Origin: Siphonodentalium dalli
Lineage: Eukaryota; Mollusca; Scaphopoda; Gadilida; Siphonodentaliidae
NCBI GenBank assembly: GCA_032622095.1
Contig: CP136063.1
Coordinates: 65,551,897 to 65,615,896, forward strand
DNA length: 64,000 nucleotides
Direction: 5' to 3'
The notes under the pieces were generated by a model. It saw only the letters and a program-made list of their open reading frames with translations, ran no database searches and was not told the DNA's origin. Both the position numbers and the translations under genes were made by a program. How positions within the stretch are numbered: position 1 is the first letter of the stretch; each line of letters starts with the position of its first letter. Of this stretch, positions 47,578 to 58,940 are shown piece after piece.

Positions 47578-49620
47578 ATGACCGATGAAGTTGCCACGAG
47601 GGTTCGGCGATATATAGCAAACGATGATGTGCGACGATTGGAAAAGTTGTTGAAAAACGTCCACAAGGATAGAAGGAAAGATATTGTGTTTGCGGAAAAT
47701 ACACACATTCTATGGAAGAAAGCAGGAAAACGTCATTGTGCGAAACTGTTGGAGTACCTTCTGGATAAATGTGGAGCTGACGTAGATACACCTAACTATT
47801 CTCCAGAAATAAATCAAGGTAAATGTTACTGTGGGGATCTTGAACAGGACAGCGCCAGGTCACCGCATGATTGTGAACACAGACTAACTGAACTCGGACG
47901 AACACCTCTCCTCCATGCCATAGCCTACGGACACACGAAAAACATCAAAGTACTCGTTAAACATGGCGCAGATGTAAATTCTCTTATTGATAAGGTCGGG
48001 AAAAATATATATCCGTCGCTTATTCACGCCTCCCAACTAACGGAATGGAGGTCGAATTATATGGATACAGTTGAGTTCCTCGTGAAGAATGGTGCCAATG
48101 TGAATTTACGAAATCACGAAGGACTGACCGCTCTACATCACGCCGCGAGAAATGAGAGCCATGAATTGATGAAGTTTTTGCTTTCCAAAGGTGCTGAATA
48201 TTATTGGAATGGTTTTGTTGATGTTCTACCATATATCGCAACGTTTGATCGCGAAGAATACTTCCGCCGGAAGCACACAAGGGCAAAGGGAGCAAACCGA
48301 TCAGGAGGGCACTTTTCGCCTGAAGATACAATGACGTTCTTACTGGAGAACTCCAATCAACCAGATGGAGTGATTGCCGATGCATATGAAGTACTGGGTG
48401 CGAGTACGCTTCATAATATCTACATTAACTTCAAAAAATCGATTTCCAAAGCAACACAGCATTGGACAAAAGCCATGCAAATAAGATATAAGAACGCGAA
48501 ACAACCATGTCTGAAAAATCTCCCAAAGGAAACAAAAGATATTTTTCTGAATGAGAGGGAGCCTCAGACTATGAAGGAATTACTCAAGGTTTTGTCATAT
48601 GAGGGCGAACAATGTGTGGGAATGTCAGATGAGGGCAAACACTATTTTGGAAGGCAGGATGGTGTGGCGCCATCGACGAGATTTCACCTCTGCATTCACT
48701 CTATGTTAATATACGAACGCGTTATAGGAGAAGATAATCCGGAATATATAGAATTCTTGGATAACAACTCTATCTTAGGTTTAATGGGCCCACTGTCAAA
48801 CAACGAAATCAAATCAGAAACAAAACTTATGGAGTATGCGTTTAATCTATGTTTGAAGCATGATGTTCCAAGCGAAAGAGTCATATCGTTTCTTAGTAAA
48901 ATGTCTGAACCCCTAGTCATCAACAGGGAGTGCATATGCACTGAGTATATCATGCATTTTCTTAATGTACTTGGTGACGGCCTAACCCACGGGGAAGAGC
49001 TTAATATAAAATTAAATAATTCTTTTTATTTGGAAATAATGATTGACATAAGTCGCTGCTTGAGTTGCATGTTTAAACGTGGTGTGCATATTGTGGATCC
49101 CGATTGGATGAAAGAGATGCTAGAATTTTGCTCAAGGATGGCTAAAATTAACCCTGTCTACAAAGACAACTTCAGCTTGCTTCATATATCTGTGTTTTAT
49201 CGCGAGCGTGGAACTTACAAAACTTACAAAGTGGAACTTACAAAACTATTTCTACTGAGCGGATTCGATATTGATTGGCGTGATGACAAAAACGGAGAAA
49301 CTGTTCTCATGATGGCTATTCGTTTCTTTCCTTTTGATTGTTATGCTGAGGTTATTGTTAAATCTCTTCTTCAAGCTGGTCCGCATGTTGATATAAGAAA
49401 TAAGTTTGGTATGAATTGCCTCGATCTCGCAAGGACCAACTCGGATTATAATCCACGCAGGTCTCCGTGGCTGGAAGTTGAGCACAAATTCAATTATCCG
49501 GAAATCAACTTAATGTGTTTATCTGCTCGAGTTCTAGCTGATAGCCATATTCCGTATGCAGATGTGGCTCCTAAGAATTTACTTCCATTTATCGACTTGC
49601 ACAACAAGTATAAGCGTTGA
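47578..49620 (+). CDS. FEM-1-like ankyrin-repeat protein (single-exon)
   Basis: 680 residues, intact. Ankyrin repeats lie near residues 38-70, 107-135 (G-R-T-P-L-L-H-A), 161-177 and 180-207 (G-L-T-A-L-H-H-A-A). A FEM-1-type central part follows: A-Y-E-V-L-G-A-S...W-T-K-A-M-Q-I-R-Y (270-304) and I-Y-E-R-V-I-G-E-D-N-P (378-388). Then come more ankyrin repeats (~533-612) and the family C-terminus with L-M-C-L-S-A-R-V (~645) and D-S-H-I-P-Y. Length matches FEM-1 proteins (about 620-670). FEM-1 proteins recruit substrates to CUL2-RING E3 ligases and read C-terminal degrons, usually with Arg. A cysteine cluster (C83, C85, C99) interrupts the first repeats. The gene lacks introns and has a paralogue pseudogene at 2.7-4.2 kb, so it is probably a retrocopy or an expanded lineage family. 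The ATG is the first in frame. Confidence 0.85.
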   Translation: MTDEVATRVRRYIANDDVRRLEKLLKNVHKDRRKDIVFAENTHILWKKAGKRHCAKLLEYLLDKCGADVDTPNYSPEINQGKCYCGDLEQDSARSPHDCEHRLTELGRTPLLHAIAYGHTKNIKVLVKHGADVNSLIDKVGKNIYPSLIHASQLTEWRSNYMDTVEFLVKNGANVNLRNHEGLTALHHAARNESHELMKFLLSKGAEYYWNGFVDVLPYIATFDREEYFRRKHTRAKGANRSGGHFSPEDTMTFLLENSNQPDGVIADAYEVLGASTLHNIYINFKKSISKATQHWTKAMQIRYKNAKQPCLKNLPKETKDIFLNEREPQTMKELLKVLSYEGEQCVGMSDEGKHYFGRQDGVAPSTRFHLCIHSMLIYERVIGEDNPEYIEFLDNNSILGLMGPLSNNEIKSETKLMEYAFNLCLKHDVPSERVISFLSKMSEPLVINRECICTEYIMHFLNVLGDGLTHGEELNIKLNNSFYLEIMIDISRCLSCMFKRGVHIVDPDWMKEMLEFCSRMAKINPVYKDNFSLLHISVFYRERGTYKTYKVELTKLFLLSGFDIDWRDDKNGETVLMMAIRFFPFDCYAEVIVKSLLQAGPHVDIRNKFGMNCLDLARTNSDYNPRRSPWLEVEHKFNYPEINLMCLSARVLADSHIPYADVAPKNLLPFIDLHNKYKR

Positions 49621-49653
49621 ACATGTTATATGGATCTGTATTTCGCCTACCAA

Positions 49654-49659
49654 AATAAA
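49654..49659 (+). terminator. Polyadenylation signal of the FEM-1-like gene
   Basis: AATAAA, 33 nt after the stop codon. The pseudogene has 'aataaca' at the same place. Confidence 0.55.
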
Positions 49660-49755
49660 ACGGCTATACACCCTGTGTTGGGTGGCCCACAAGCTAATAC
49701 GTATTGTGTGAGTTATGTGACAATATCAATACGACCCTGTATATTTCAGTACAGG

Positions 49756-50283
49756 TATAGATTGAGGACCTCCAACGAGTTATGTTGCGATATAATATTT
49801 TATGAAACGAGTTTGATAAATTTGATTCGTAGACGAGTTTCATAAAATCTTATATCCCAACATAATGAGTTGAAGATCTTGTATATCACATGAAAAAAAC
49901 TAGAGCGTTATGTCTTTTTAACAACATCAGCTCTGTAGACAACACGCAAACTGTATAGAAGTCTTATGTTGGCTCAGACGGTTCACCACTATACGCCAGT
50001 ACTGCGCTACACGCGCGAAGATATATAGTCCCTTCTAGTTTCGTCTTTATTTGACGTCTATTATAGGTTATTTATTGGTAACATTTGTCAATAATATAAT
50101 TTTAATCAAAACAAATAATCAGTTTTCAATAATAATTCACAGTTTCTCGTTATAATGCCACGCGCAGGTATACAATGAAAGTGATTATCGCTTGGACTAT
50201 TAGCAATTATCCACTATAGTGACAGATATGAAAACATGTAATGGATTTTTCAATGATAGTATAGGGGTTTCATGTAATATCTC
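49756..50283. repeat. Insertion downstream of the FEM-1-like gene, with a 42-bp-arm hairpin
   Basis: Compared with the pseudogene flank, sequence after 'cagtacaggtata' is extra here. 49778-49820 pairs with 49832-49874 as an imperfect inverted repeat ('atattttatgaaac' / 'gtttcataaaat'). The rest to 50283 is featureless. Confidence 0.5.
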
Positions 50284-50841
50284 ATATATTTTGAAGACCT
50301 CTGTTTGTCTGTCTGTCTGTCTGTATGTATGTCATTTATACAAATCTACGATTCTCGACCGATCGGGACATATATATTTTGAAGACCTCTGTTTGTCTGT
50401 CTGTCTGTCTGTATGTATGTCATTTATACAAATCTACGATTCTCGACCGATCGGGACGAAACTTGGTATGTGTGTGTAGTTTGACCAGGCGGTGGATGTT
50501 GTCGTATTGGCGAGCCCGTGCGGTGCCCGCTTTGCGAGCTATCGACTTGAAATTTGGTATGTGAATGTATCTTGCCCCGGATACGAATTTTATCGGGTCG
50601 CCGAGCCCTTGCGACGCCAGCTTCGCGCATGCGCAGACGAGATCTCGGAAACGGGTGGAGCTATCGACTTGAAATTTGGTATGTGAATGTATCTTGCTCC
50701 GGATACGAATTTTATCGGGTCGCCGAGCCCGTGCGATGCCAGCTTCGTGCATGCGCAGACCAGATCTCGGAAACGGGCAGAGCTATCGACTTGAAATTTG
50801 GTTTTTGAATAGCCCGGACAACGTCGGGCTCATCGGCTAGT
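50284..50841 (+). mobile_element. Helitron/Helentron-like non-autonomous element
   Basis: It starts 'atatattttgaagacctctg' with a TCTG run, contains an ~88-bp direct duplication and two to three ~130-bp units ('cgacttgaaatttggtatgt', 'cgggtcgccgagcc'), and ends in the hairpin 'agcccggacaacgtcgggct' followed by 'catcggctagt'. Its insertion explains part of the split in the FEM-1-like flank. Confidence 0.65.
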
Positions 50842-51811
50842 ATGTATATATTATACGATGTTGGTGGTCCTGCTGAATTTCTATGCTGCGGGTAGGACAA
50901 ACCGATGCCGTTGCGAAAAAGTACCGTTATTTTCGTGTGTTTGTCATTTTCGCGTGTTTGGCTAATCCGAGCGATTTGAGAAAAAACAGTGTGCGCATGA
51001 AACATTCAAGAACATATATATTTTTGAAACCAAGAATTGCGTACAAACAGAAACACGTTTGGTAACGAGCCTCTTTCACTCGTATATATCACTACACCAT
51101 ACCACATGCCATTTCAGATAAGTGAGCTATACACTGATGTTGCGAAGTACTTAGACGGAAATAAAACATAATTATAAAGTACACGTATTTTGGCAGTATT
51201 GCTATTTAGTTAGCGCATATGAATAATTTTCAGAGCAGAATCATGAGAACTACATGTACATATTGTTTGCCGGAGGGATGTGCGCAGTGGCTTGATGTGT
51301 TAACTTTCTTTCCATTGAATTTTTCGCCAGAGAAGGTCGCTCAATTTTGACAACCCTCCCTCCCTGTTTTTTCTTTGCTTTTATTTTGGGGAAATATGAA
51401 TTCGATTGAACGATCCCCCCTTTTGGGCCTACATGTACATCTATATAGGCGGTTATTGTGCCTCAAAAAATTGTCATCCACATGTTTGTATTGGTTACCA
51501 CTACATTTATTGTATCGGCTTCTTGTAAATAATTGTGATTTTCTAAACAGGTAGCTAAAACGGATTCCAGTTCTTGTCTTCACTCTAACCCTGTGGGACC
51601 TGTGGGATAAAAAAAAATAATGCCTGCGCCAGGGGGGGGGGGGGGTCGGAAAAAATTTCCAGGCACGTATGATGGGGTGGGTGGGTGTCTCTCGGGTCCG
51701 AAAAGCAGTTTTTTCCATGTGCCAATTTTTTTTCCCATTTCTGCTATTGAGTCTTATTTTGATGTGTTTTGAACAGAAACGGGTCATATATAGTTAATAG
51801 CAATGCTATCT
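50842..51811. other. FEM-1-like flank remnant, then unassigned sequence
   Basis: 50843-51030 matches 4390-4500 ('tatacgatgttggtggtcct'). Homology then breaks until 58624. A poly-G tract with 'tttccaggcacgtatgatg' (51620-51690) is an inverted partner of 58540-58617. Confidence 0.5.
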
Positions 51812-52313
51812 ACTATATATTTTGGGACTTCTGTGTGTCTGTGTGTTAGCTCTGGCCGGGAAAACTGGCAGACGGATTTTGACGAAATTTCATAACTAGG
51901 GGTAATTTTGTCCAGGGAGTGTTTTGGACGGGTCAAATCGTGACCCCGACCTGACTTTGACCTTCAAAACGGTCAATTCAAGGTCAAATCGGGTAAAACA
52001 GGACGGATTTCGATGGCCAATTCAAGGTCAAATCTGGGTACGTTTGTCCAGGGAGTGTTTTGGGCGGGTCAAATCGAGATCCCGACCTGACATTGACCTT
52101 CAGAATTGTCAATTCAAGGTCAAATGGGGTAAAACCGGACGGATTTTGACGGGTACTTTTGTCGGGTACTTTTGTCCGGTGATTCTTTTGGACGGGTCAA
52201 ATCGTGACCCCGACCTGACCTTGACATTTAAAATGGACAATTCAAGGTCAAATTGCACATTTCCGGAAAGCAGAGCGGAAACAGCCCGGACGAAGTCGGG
52301 TCCACCAGCTAGT
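51812..52313 (+). mobile_element. Helitron/Helentron-like non-autonomous element
   Basis: It starts 'actatatattttgggacttc' with a TGTGTCTG run, holds three ~125-bp direct units ('gggtcaaatcgtgaccccga', 'tcaattcaaggtcaaat'), and ends in hairpin 'agcccggacgaagtcgggt' plus 'ccaccagctagt'. End structure matches 50284-50841. Confidence 0.65.
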
Positions 52314-53262
52314 ACTGTATATAGAGGTTATCAGAAGTTGGATCAGTTGCACAATGGCCAACAATAACCCAAATTCAACTTGATAGAACAAGAAACTGCG
52401 CTATTGGAAAATAAAATTTAATCAGGATTCCATCTACTGATACAACAAAATAAGGATAACTATGCAGAACTCAGCTGAAAATAAGCAATAAAATGAAAAA
52501 TGGAAAATAAAGATATAATAAATAATGGAATAAAATAGACTTTTGACAATGTAAAACATAAAATCTTAACATACAAATTGAAGGCCAGCTGGGCCAGCTT
52601 GAACAATTTCATATTGTTTTCAAGTTAATGTGGTCAGCTTGTAATGTTAATCACAGTAACACATATTTTATGGTCACTGATATCGTGAGCAAAAAAGAAG
52701 TGAGATTGGGCTATCCATCCATATGTTATTCCCAATTATTACGAAGCCTATATTAGTTCAGGCAGTGGCTACCAGCCTGCCATTACACGCTATAACATGT
52801 TTCCTCAGTTCTGGTTTCTGAGATGCCCCAAGAAGAGTCATGCGTGTATATCATGGTTATGTTTGGTATTAGCATTATTCTTCAAACTGGGATGAACTGG
52901 GATGAACAGTTGTATTTCCACATGTTTTGATAAACAATTTGGTTCAAGCAATATATCGCCACATGTGGGCCCGGGGTAGAATAGGCCTACCGCCCCACTG
53001 CGAGGGGTACAAATCCCCTAATGTGGCATCCTGTTTGCCGTAGGGTGCATCTCGTGAGGTGCGGTGTGGGAGTCCTGGAGGTACTAGGGTGGTTGTATCA
53101 CGCGAGGCATCAACCTGCGGATACAACTTAGCTCATGGTCCTCTTTGGTCCTCCATCTATTCAAGACGGGTGGTTGAGTTGACCCGGCCAGTCACGCCTC
53201 TCCACAGTGTTTCAGATTCATATTGAAGTTTGAAGTATTGTTTTCAGTTTTTAGCTCAACTT
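52314..53262. other. Unassigned, including a GC-rich 250-bp patch
   Basis: No gene. 52965-53215 is GC-rich, with 'gaggggtacaaatcccct' that resembles a tRNA B-box, but I could not find a convincing A-box or a tRNA fold. Confidence 0.35.
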
Positions 53263-56130
53263 TACTTTGTAAAGTTTGAGCTATTGCCATGGCTTTGTCG
53301 TCCGTCGTCCGTGTGTGTGTGTGCGTGATGCGTCAACAATTTCCTTTAGCACGTGCTACAGATCGTACCTTTGGTCGGATCATTATGAAATTTGTCACAG
53401 CTGTTGACATTGACATGTAGATGGGAACGAGTCATTTTGAGTTCATTCGGGGAAAAAACATGGCCGCCAGTGGCCATCTTGGATTTCAATATTCAATCCA
53501 TTAGCACGGGCTACAGGTCGTACTGTTCGTCTGATCATCATGAAATTTGTCATGGATGTTAATATTGACATGTAGATGGGAATGAGTAATTTTGGGGTTG
53601 TTCGGCAAAAAAACATGGCCACCGGCAGCCATCTTAGATTTTACTCTTTGCATGACTAAATTCTTTGGCACGGCCTACAGGTCATACCTTTGGTCAGATC
53701 ATCATAATTTTTTCATGGATGTTAACAATGACATGTAGATGGGAACGAGTCATTTTTGGGTCATTCGGCAAAAAAACATGGCCGCCAGCAGCCATTTTGG
53801 ATTTTACTCTTTGTATGACTAAATCCTTTAGCACGGGCTACAGGTCGTACCTTTAGTCTAATCATCATGAAATTTGTCATGACTGTTGATATTGGAATGT
53901 AGAGTGGAACGGGTCATTTTGGAGTCATTCGGACAAACAACATGGCCGCCAGCGGCCATCTTGGATTTCAAAATTCAATCCATTAGCACGGGCTACAGGT
54001 CGTACCTTTTGTCTGATCATCATGAAATTTCTCACGAATGTTAACATTGACATGTAGATGGGAACGAGTAATTTTGGGGTCATTCGGTCCAAAAACATGG
54101 CCGCCGGCAGCCATCTTAGATTTACTCTTTGCATGACTAAATGCTTTGGCACGGCCTACAGGTCGTACCTTTGGTCGGATCATCATAAAATATGTCATGG
54201 ATGTTAACAATGACATGTAGATGGGAACGAGTCATTTTGGGGTCATTCGGCAAAAAAACATGGCCGCCAGTAGCCATTTTGGATTTTACTCTTTGTATGA
54301 CTAAATCCTTTAGCACGGGCTACAGGTCGTACCTTTAGTCTGATCATCATGAACTTTGTCATGGCTGTTGAAATTGGAATGTAGATGGGAACGAGTCGTT
54401 TTGGGGTCATTCGGATAAACAACATGGCCACCAACGGCCATGTTCGATTTCAAAATTCAATCTATTAGCACGGGCTACAGGTCGTACCTTTGGTCTGATC
54501 ATCATGAAATTTGTCATGAATGTTAACATTGACATGTAGATGGGAACAAGTAATTTTGGGGTCATTCGGCCCAAAAACATGGCCGCCGGCAGCCATCTTA
54601 GATTTACTCTTTGCATGACTAAATTCTTTGGCACGGCCTACAGGTCGTACCTTTGGTCGGATCATCATAAAATGTGTCATGGATGTTAACAATGACATGT
54701 AGATGGGAACGAGTAATTTTGGGGTCATTCGGCATAAGAACATGGCCACCAGCAGCCATTTTGGATTTTACTCTTTGTATGACTAAATCCTTTAGCACGG
54801 GCTACAGGTCGTACATTTAGCCTGATCATCATGAAATTTGTCATGGCTGTTGAAATTGGAATGTAGATGGGAACGAGTCATTTTGGGGTCATTCGGACAA
54901 ACATGGCTGCCAGCGGCCATCTTGGATTTCAAAATTCAATCCATTAGCACGGGCTACAGGTCGTACCTTTTGTCTGATCGTCATGAAATTTGTCATGAAT
55001 GTTAACATTGACATGTAGATGGGAACAATTATTTTGGGGTCATTCGGCCAAAAAACATGGCCGCCGGCAGCCATCTTAGATTTACTCTTTGCATGACTAA
55101 ATTCTTTGGTACGGCCTACAGGTCGTACCCTTGGTCGGATCATCATAAAATGTGTCATAGCTGTTGACATTGAAATGTAGATGGGAACGAGTCATTTCGG
55201 GATCATTCGGGGAAAAAACATGGCCGCCAGTGGCCATCTTGGATTTCAATATTCAATCCATTAGCACGGGCTACAGGTCGTACTGTTTGTCTGATCATCA
55301 TGAAATTTGTCATGGATATTAATATTGACATGTAGATGGGAACGAGTAATTTTGGGGTCATTCGGCAAAAAAACATGGCCACCGGCAGCCATTTTGGATT
55401 TTACTCTTTGTATGACTAAATCCTTTAGCACGGGCTACAGGTCGTACCTTTAGTCTGATCATCATGAAATTTGTCATGGCTGTTGAAATTGGAATGTAGA
55501 TGGGAACGAGTCATTTTGGGATCATTCGGACAAACAACATGGCCACTAGCGGCCATCTTGGATTTCAAAATTCAATCCATAAGCACGGGCTACAGGTCGT
55601 ACCTTTGGTCTAATCTTTATGAAATTTGTCATGATTGTTGACATTGTCATGTAGATGGGAACGAGTTATTTTGGGGTCATTCGGCAAAAAACATGGCCAC
55701 CATCCGCCATTTTGGATTTCAAAATTCAATCCATTGGCGCGGGCTACAGGTCATACTGCTCGTCTGATCATCATGAAATTTGTCATGGATGTTAATATTG
55801 ACATGTAGACACGAGTCATTTTGGGGTCATTCGGCCAAAAAACATGGCCACCAGAAGCCATCTTGGATTTAACTCTTTGCATGACTAAATCCTTTGGCGC
55901 GGCCTACAGGTCGTAGCTTTGGTCAGATCTTCATGAAATTTGTTACGGATGTTAACAATGACATGTAGATGGGAATTATTCATTTTGGATTCATTTGGCC
56001 AAAAAACATGGCTGCCAGCGGCCATCTTATATTTTACTCTTTGCATAACTAGCTCTTTCAACTTTCCACATTCCTAATCACTCCATTGACTTTAACACAT
56101 GAAATTATTCCCTTTCCAAGTTGAGCTACA
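53263..56130 (+). repeat. Satellite-like array, ~17 units of ~158 bp, partly in three-unit higher-order repeats
   Basis: Units contain 'acatggccgccagcggccat', a 'tttagcacgggctacaggtc' block and 'gatcatcatgaaatttgtca'. Three subtypes (marked by 'tttcaaaattcaatcc', 'ttactctttgcatgac' and 'ttactctttgtatgac') follow each other in order A-B-C from 53.46 to about 55.1 kb, then become irregular. The array begins with 'tttagctcaactttact', 'ccgtcgtccgtg' and a GT run and ends 'caagttgagctacag', which are inverted. The whole may be one transposable element filled with tandem units. Minus-strand frames of 60-94 codons in it are by-products. Confidence 0.85.
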
Positions 56131-56149
56131 GTGTCATTGACACTTTCAT

Positions 56150-57975
56150 TTCATGTATGATGTCTCTGTTTTGTCCTGTCTCTTGTGTTCGTCTGATGAT
56201 TGTTGAATGTTGAATCATGTATTGTTCACGCTTGTCTCACTGTTGGGAGTTACCGGGAGGCTGCTATATGCAGTGGCTAAACTGGTCACCGCTTCAGATA
56301 TATGTACCAGTCTTCGGCCCGACCATAATTTGAAGGGTAGTCCACGGCGGCTGCTGGGGTAGTTGTCGATATTTTGCTTTTTGTATGGCAACTCAAACAA
56401 AAAAACAAACAAACAAACGTAAGATTGATGACTCGCCAAGTTCCAATGATGCTGTGGTATTCCCATAGTACTTGGTTCTTGGCTTCGACCCAAATGTGAA
56501 ACGACCTTCTATCTTTGTTATCGATAAAACGCTAGAATGCATTGCTGGTCAATTGAAATCTGTCAAACCAATCAGGGCTGTGCCAATAAGTGGCTCTCTC
56601 TTGATTGAATGCTCAAAGAAAGTTCAATCTGTTTGCCGTGGGGTGCATCCCGTACTATTGCACAAACACCAGTATTGGTTACTCCTCACAAGACATTAAA
56701 TAGTAGCAGAGCTGTGTTCCGTCGATTTACAAAAACTGTTGATGGTGTTCGAGTTCCTCTGAATAGTTATCTCCTGACCTTCAATCGTGTGCGATCATCC
56801 ACCGATATTGAAGGTTGTGTACAGGAAAATAGATTTATATACCTATGTCCCGAATCCATTACGATGGCCAGGAACATTGTAAACGTAAAGAAACAAATTT
56901 GTGCACGCTGCTCTGTCCCTGGTCATGCATGATTATAAGGATTGTACAAATCCTAAAAAAATGTTCGAACTGTCAAGGTTAACATGCTTCAATGGATCGT
57001 TCATGTTCCATGTGGGAATATGAATACAAAATACAAAGATGTAAGGCTGAGAAACATTTATCGTACATGGATGCTAAGAAATTAGTTGGTGCCAGACCAA
57101 CAATTCCTCAAGTCACATACTCGGCTGCCGTTTCTAAGAAAAAGTATGTTAATGCAAGCACTCAGACAGAGAATGAAACAAAACTTGTCAGTATATCACT
57201 AGCAACACAAGTTCAAGAGTCTGATATTTCTCCTGTTCCTGAACCTGTCTTACAGGCAATCGATGCGGGTACTACAGTTTTTACGTTTGCTTCGAAACCA
57301 ACTAAGGATGTTGATCCAGTAGTTCCAAAACAAAAATCTCCAAGGTCTGTCAAGTCTTTTGACTCTCAGAGGCAGAGGTTGGACTTTGAACATTCAAAGT
57401 TTGAAAAGATGTTTCAAGCGAAGAGACCGGTTTTGGACGAGTACACCGTTTGTTTTTGGCTAAATTCTTGGCTATGGGCGAGGGATTACATACGGACGAT
57501 CCACCCCCCTGATTGTCAACTTGACGAACTAATTAAAACTCATGCCAGATTCATCAGATATCATAAATATCTGATGAGTCTTCCCAGGAGCGAGTATAAC
57601 AACTTACTTGACTACTGGAAATATTTTAATATTCGAAAGTATTAATACAGTATTTATATTTGATGAAAACAATTCATGTAGGTTTTACGTTTGCTGTTTT
57701 CTAAACAGTATTGCTATGTGTTTTGATATTCTGTTTTATATGTGTTTACACAATGGTCAGTTTATAAATGGTTCTGGCCCCAATCGAGCATTCCCGCTCT
57801 GATTTGGGTGTTTTTAGTTGTATATAATCTGTTTCGTTTTAGTCTAATTCACTGGCATTTCTATTCACAGTTGCTTCACTCGATTTTGATAATCTGTTTC
57901 TTCTCGTCGTGATATGGCTTTATTGCTAAAACGACGTTAAACCCCAATCAATCAATCAATCAATCAATCAAGCAA
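56150..57975 (+). mobile_element. Non-LTR retrotransposon remnant with ORF1 and 3' tail but no ORF2
   Basis: From about 56470 fragments of ORF1 can be read: an RRM-like region (F-V-I-D-K-T-L, then S-G-S-L-L-I-E-C), P-H-K-T-L-N-S-S-R-A-V, and zinc knuckles (I-C-A-R-C-S-V-P-G-H and C-S-N-C-Q-G, then H-A-S-M-D-R-S-C), followed by a 217-codon open end (56992-57645). Frameshifts and a stop break it. The 3' end reads 'tgctaaaacgacgttaaac' followed by (CAAT)n at ~57945-57975, a classical LINE tail. Reverse transcriptase and endonuclease are entirely absent. Confidence 0.65.
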
Positions 57976-58623
57976 TATATCATATAGCAAATATCAAAAT
58001 ATCAAATAATCTGAAATGTGTTCTACCATGTAGTCTGTAGAATACTCAAATCTGATTATGTGACCAGATCATGTGACTTTATATTATGAAAATGAATGTT
58101 AATAAAAACTTTGGCACTAATGATCTGCCAATCCCTAGAAATGTGATTATGTTTCCAAGATATGTACACATGTTTTCATTAAACAAAATTATGGGCAATA
58201 ACTTTAAGAAGTTTTTTATTTATATATGCTCTAGCTATGATAATAGTTCTAGCTTTTTTCAAGAACAGATTGTTGAAAACTAGAATATACAAGCTTTACT
58301 CTGCTTTAGTTACCATAATTTGAGAGAAGATTTGTTGCCACTTTCAGTTTGGTTAAAGGCTGGTAATGCAGGATAATCGGGGATAATCAGCTATTTGGTT
58401 GGTCAATTGATAATTTTCTCAAATTTAGGGGGTGGGTGTCCAAAACTGACCGGAATAAAATTCCTGAAACGGAAAAAAAGGGTGGGCTTCCAAAATTGCC
58501 TGGAAAAAAGGCTGGAAACGGAAGAAATGGGGTGGGTGGGTGGGTCCAATGAGGCCGGAAAAAATTTAAATGATGATACGTGCCTGGAAATGTTTTTCGA
58601 CCCCCCCCCCCCCCTGCGCTTGT
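57976..58623. other. Unassigned, G-rich segment at right
   Basis: 58424-58617 repeats 'ggtgggtgtccaaaactgac', 'cctgaaacggaaaa' and ends in poly-C. It is partly inverted relative to 51620-51690. No gene. Confidence 0.45.
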
Positions 58624-58940
58624 GTTTCTAAAACGATGTGAATAACCATATTGAAAATAGTCTAGTTTCATCAACTAATGCAACCAGTATTAAAAATACT
58701 TCGCAATAAATATGTTTTTGAATGTTTGATACGCAAATGGATTTTCTTGGGTATGTTCGTATTATCGGAACACCGCCAAAATGGAAAATTAAAAAATAAT
58801 AACGGTACTTTTTTTTATAACAGACTCAGTTTGTCCTACCAGCATAATATCAATTCAGCAGGACACAACCGCATCATAGCAGATTAGCAGGACCACTTCA
58901 CCAGGGCCCGGATGAATAACTTGTGATTGGAATACTGATT
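58624..58940 (+). repeat. Third block of the FEM-1-like 3' flank
   Basis: Matches 4515-4835 behind the pseudogene ('tttcatcaactaatgcaac', 'cttcaccagggcccggatga'). Confidence 0.75.

Noticed and set aside
52965-53030. tRNA gene or tRNA-derived SINE head
   Set aside because: The B-box-like string is imperfect, no fitting A-box lies at the right distance and no cloverleaf could be drawn.
53925-55170. Minus-strand frames of 60-94 codons as a small-protein family
   Set aside because: They follow the unit of the satellite array and have no start context or domain.
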